A program made the translations under genes and the position numbers. A DNA stretch of 11,787 bases from CAZRVH01 sp964624905 (GTDB lineage Bacteria; Patescibacteriota; Gracilibacteria; Peribacterales; Peribacteraceae), in assembly GCA_964624905.1 (NCBI GenBank), contig CAZUYK010000022.1:1-11787 (forward strand), in the 5' to 3' direction. The notes under the pieces are model-generated. The model saw only the letters and a program-made list of their open reading frames with translations. It ran no database searches and was not told the DNA's origin. Below, piece by piece: positions 11,783 to 11,787 of the stretch (position 1 is the stretch's first letter; every line of letters starts with the position of its first letter).

Positions 11783-11787
11783 ATGTT

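Noticed and set aside
1..11787. CRISPR array, tRNA, rRNA or insertion sequence
   Set aside because: No regularly spaced direct repeats with spacers, no cloverleaf-like sequence, no rRNA core sequence and no transposase were seen on either strand.

Overview
This 11.8-kb window comes from a bacterium that uses the standard genetic code: TGA is a true stop, for example at the ends of sufB and of the TPR gene. It is moderately GC-rich. It carries about sixteen genes, counting one cut off at the left edge, packed with gaps of mostly 0 to 125 bases and switching strand repeatedly. I suspect a Candidate Phyla Radiation lineage, possibly near Peregrinibacteria/Peribacteria. The grounds are small single-gene units, many promoters placed almost on top of the start codon, and several proteins I cannot assign. 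That placement is an impression and needs a marker gene.

Layout. Left edge (1-1440): the first codons of a leftward gene, a G-rich divergent promoter region, signal peptidase II (lspA) and a membrane-anchored TPR protein. Positions 1530-2643: an ISC/adrenodoxin-type 2Fe-2S ferredoxin (leftward), divergent from sufC, the Fe-S assembly ATPase. Positions 2742-5255: a membrane-anchored SIMPL-domain protein, a leftward SAM methyltransferase resembling phospholipid N-methyltransferases and rRNA adenine dimethylases, and an unrecognised 324-residue protein. Positions 5350-8790: sufB, two unrecognised leftward genes, and sufD. Positions 8621-10307: an unrecognised leftward membrane protein whose tail is antisense to the end of sufD, a low-affinity iron permease family protein, and a small two-helix membrane protein. 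Positions 10558-11352: an exported, membrane-tethered thioredoxin-fold protein with a Pro/Gln-rich spacer, ended by a strong terminator. Positions 11414-11787: non-coding DNA with a C-rich repeat, several hairpins and a ribosome binding site at the very end, which suggests another rightward gene beginning just outside.

How it fits together. The main theme is iron-sulfur metabolism. SufB, SufC and SufD would form the scaffold complex for cluster assembly, the ferredoxin could supply electrons or be a client, and the iron-permease family protein may bear on iron supply. No cysteine desulfurase (SufS) or SufE/SufU is present in the window. The suf genes are not an operon here: each is a single gene with its own candidate promoter, separated by genes on the other strand.

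A recurring regulatory pattern is a -10-like hexamer (often TATACT, several with an upstream TGn) ending only 6 to 10 bases before the start codon, with no Shine-Dalgarno sequence. This implies leaderless mRNAs. Three exceptions stand out: the thioredoxin-like gene (near-perfect TTGACA/TATAAT promoter, about 100-base leader and SD), the small membrane protein at 10307 (SD), and the presumed gene at the right edge (SD).
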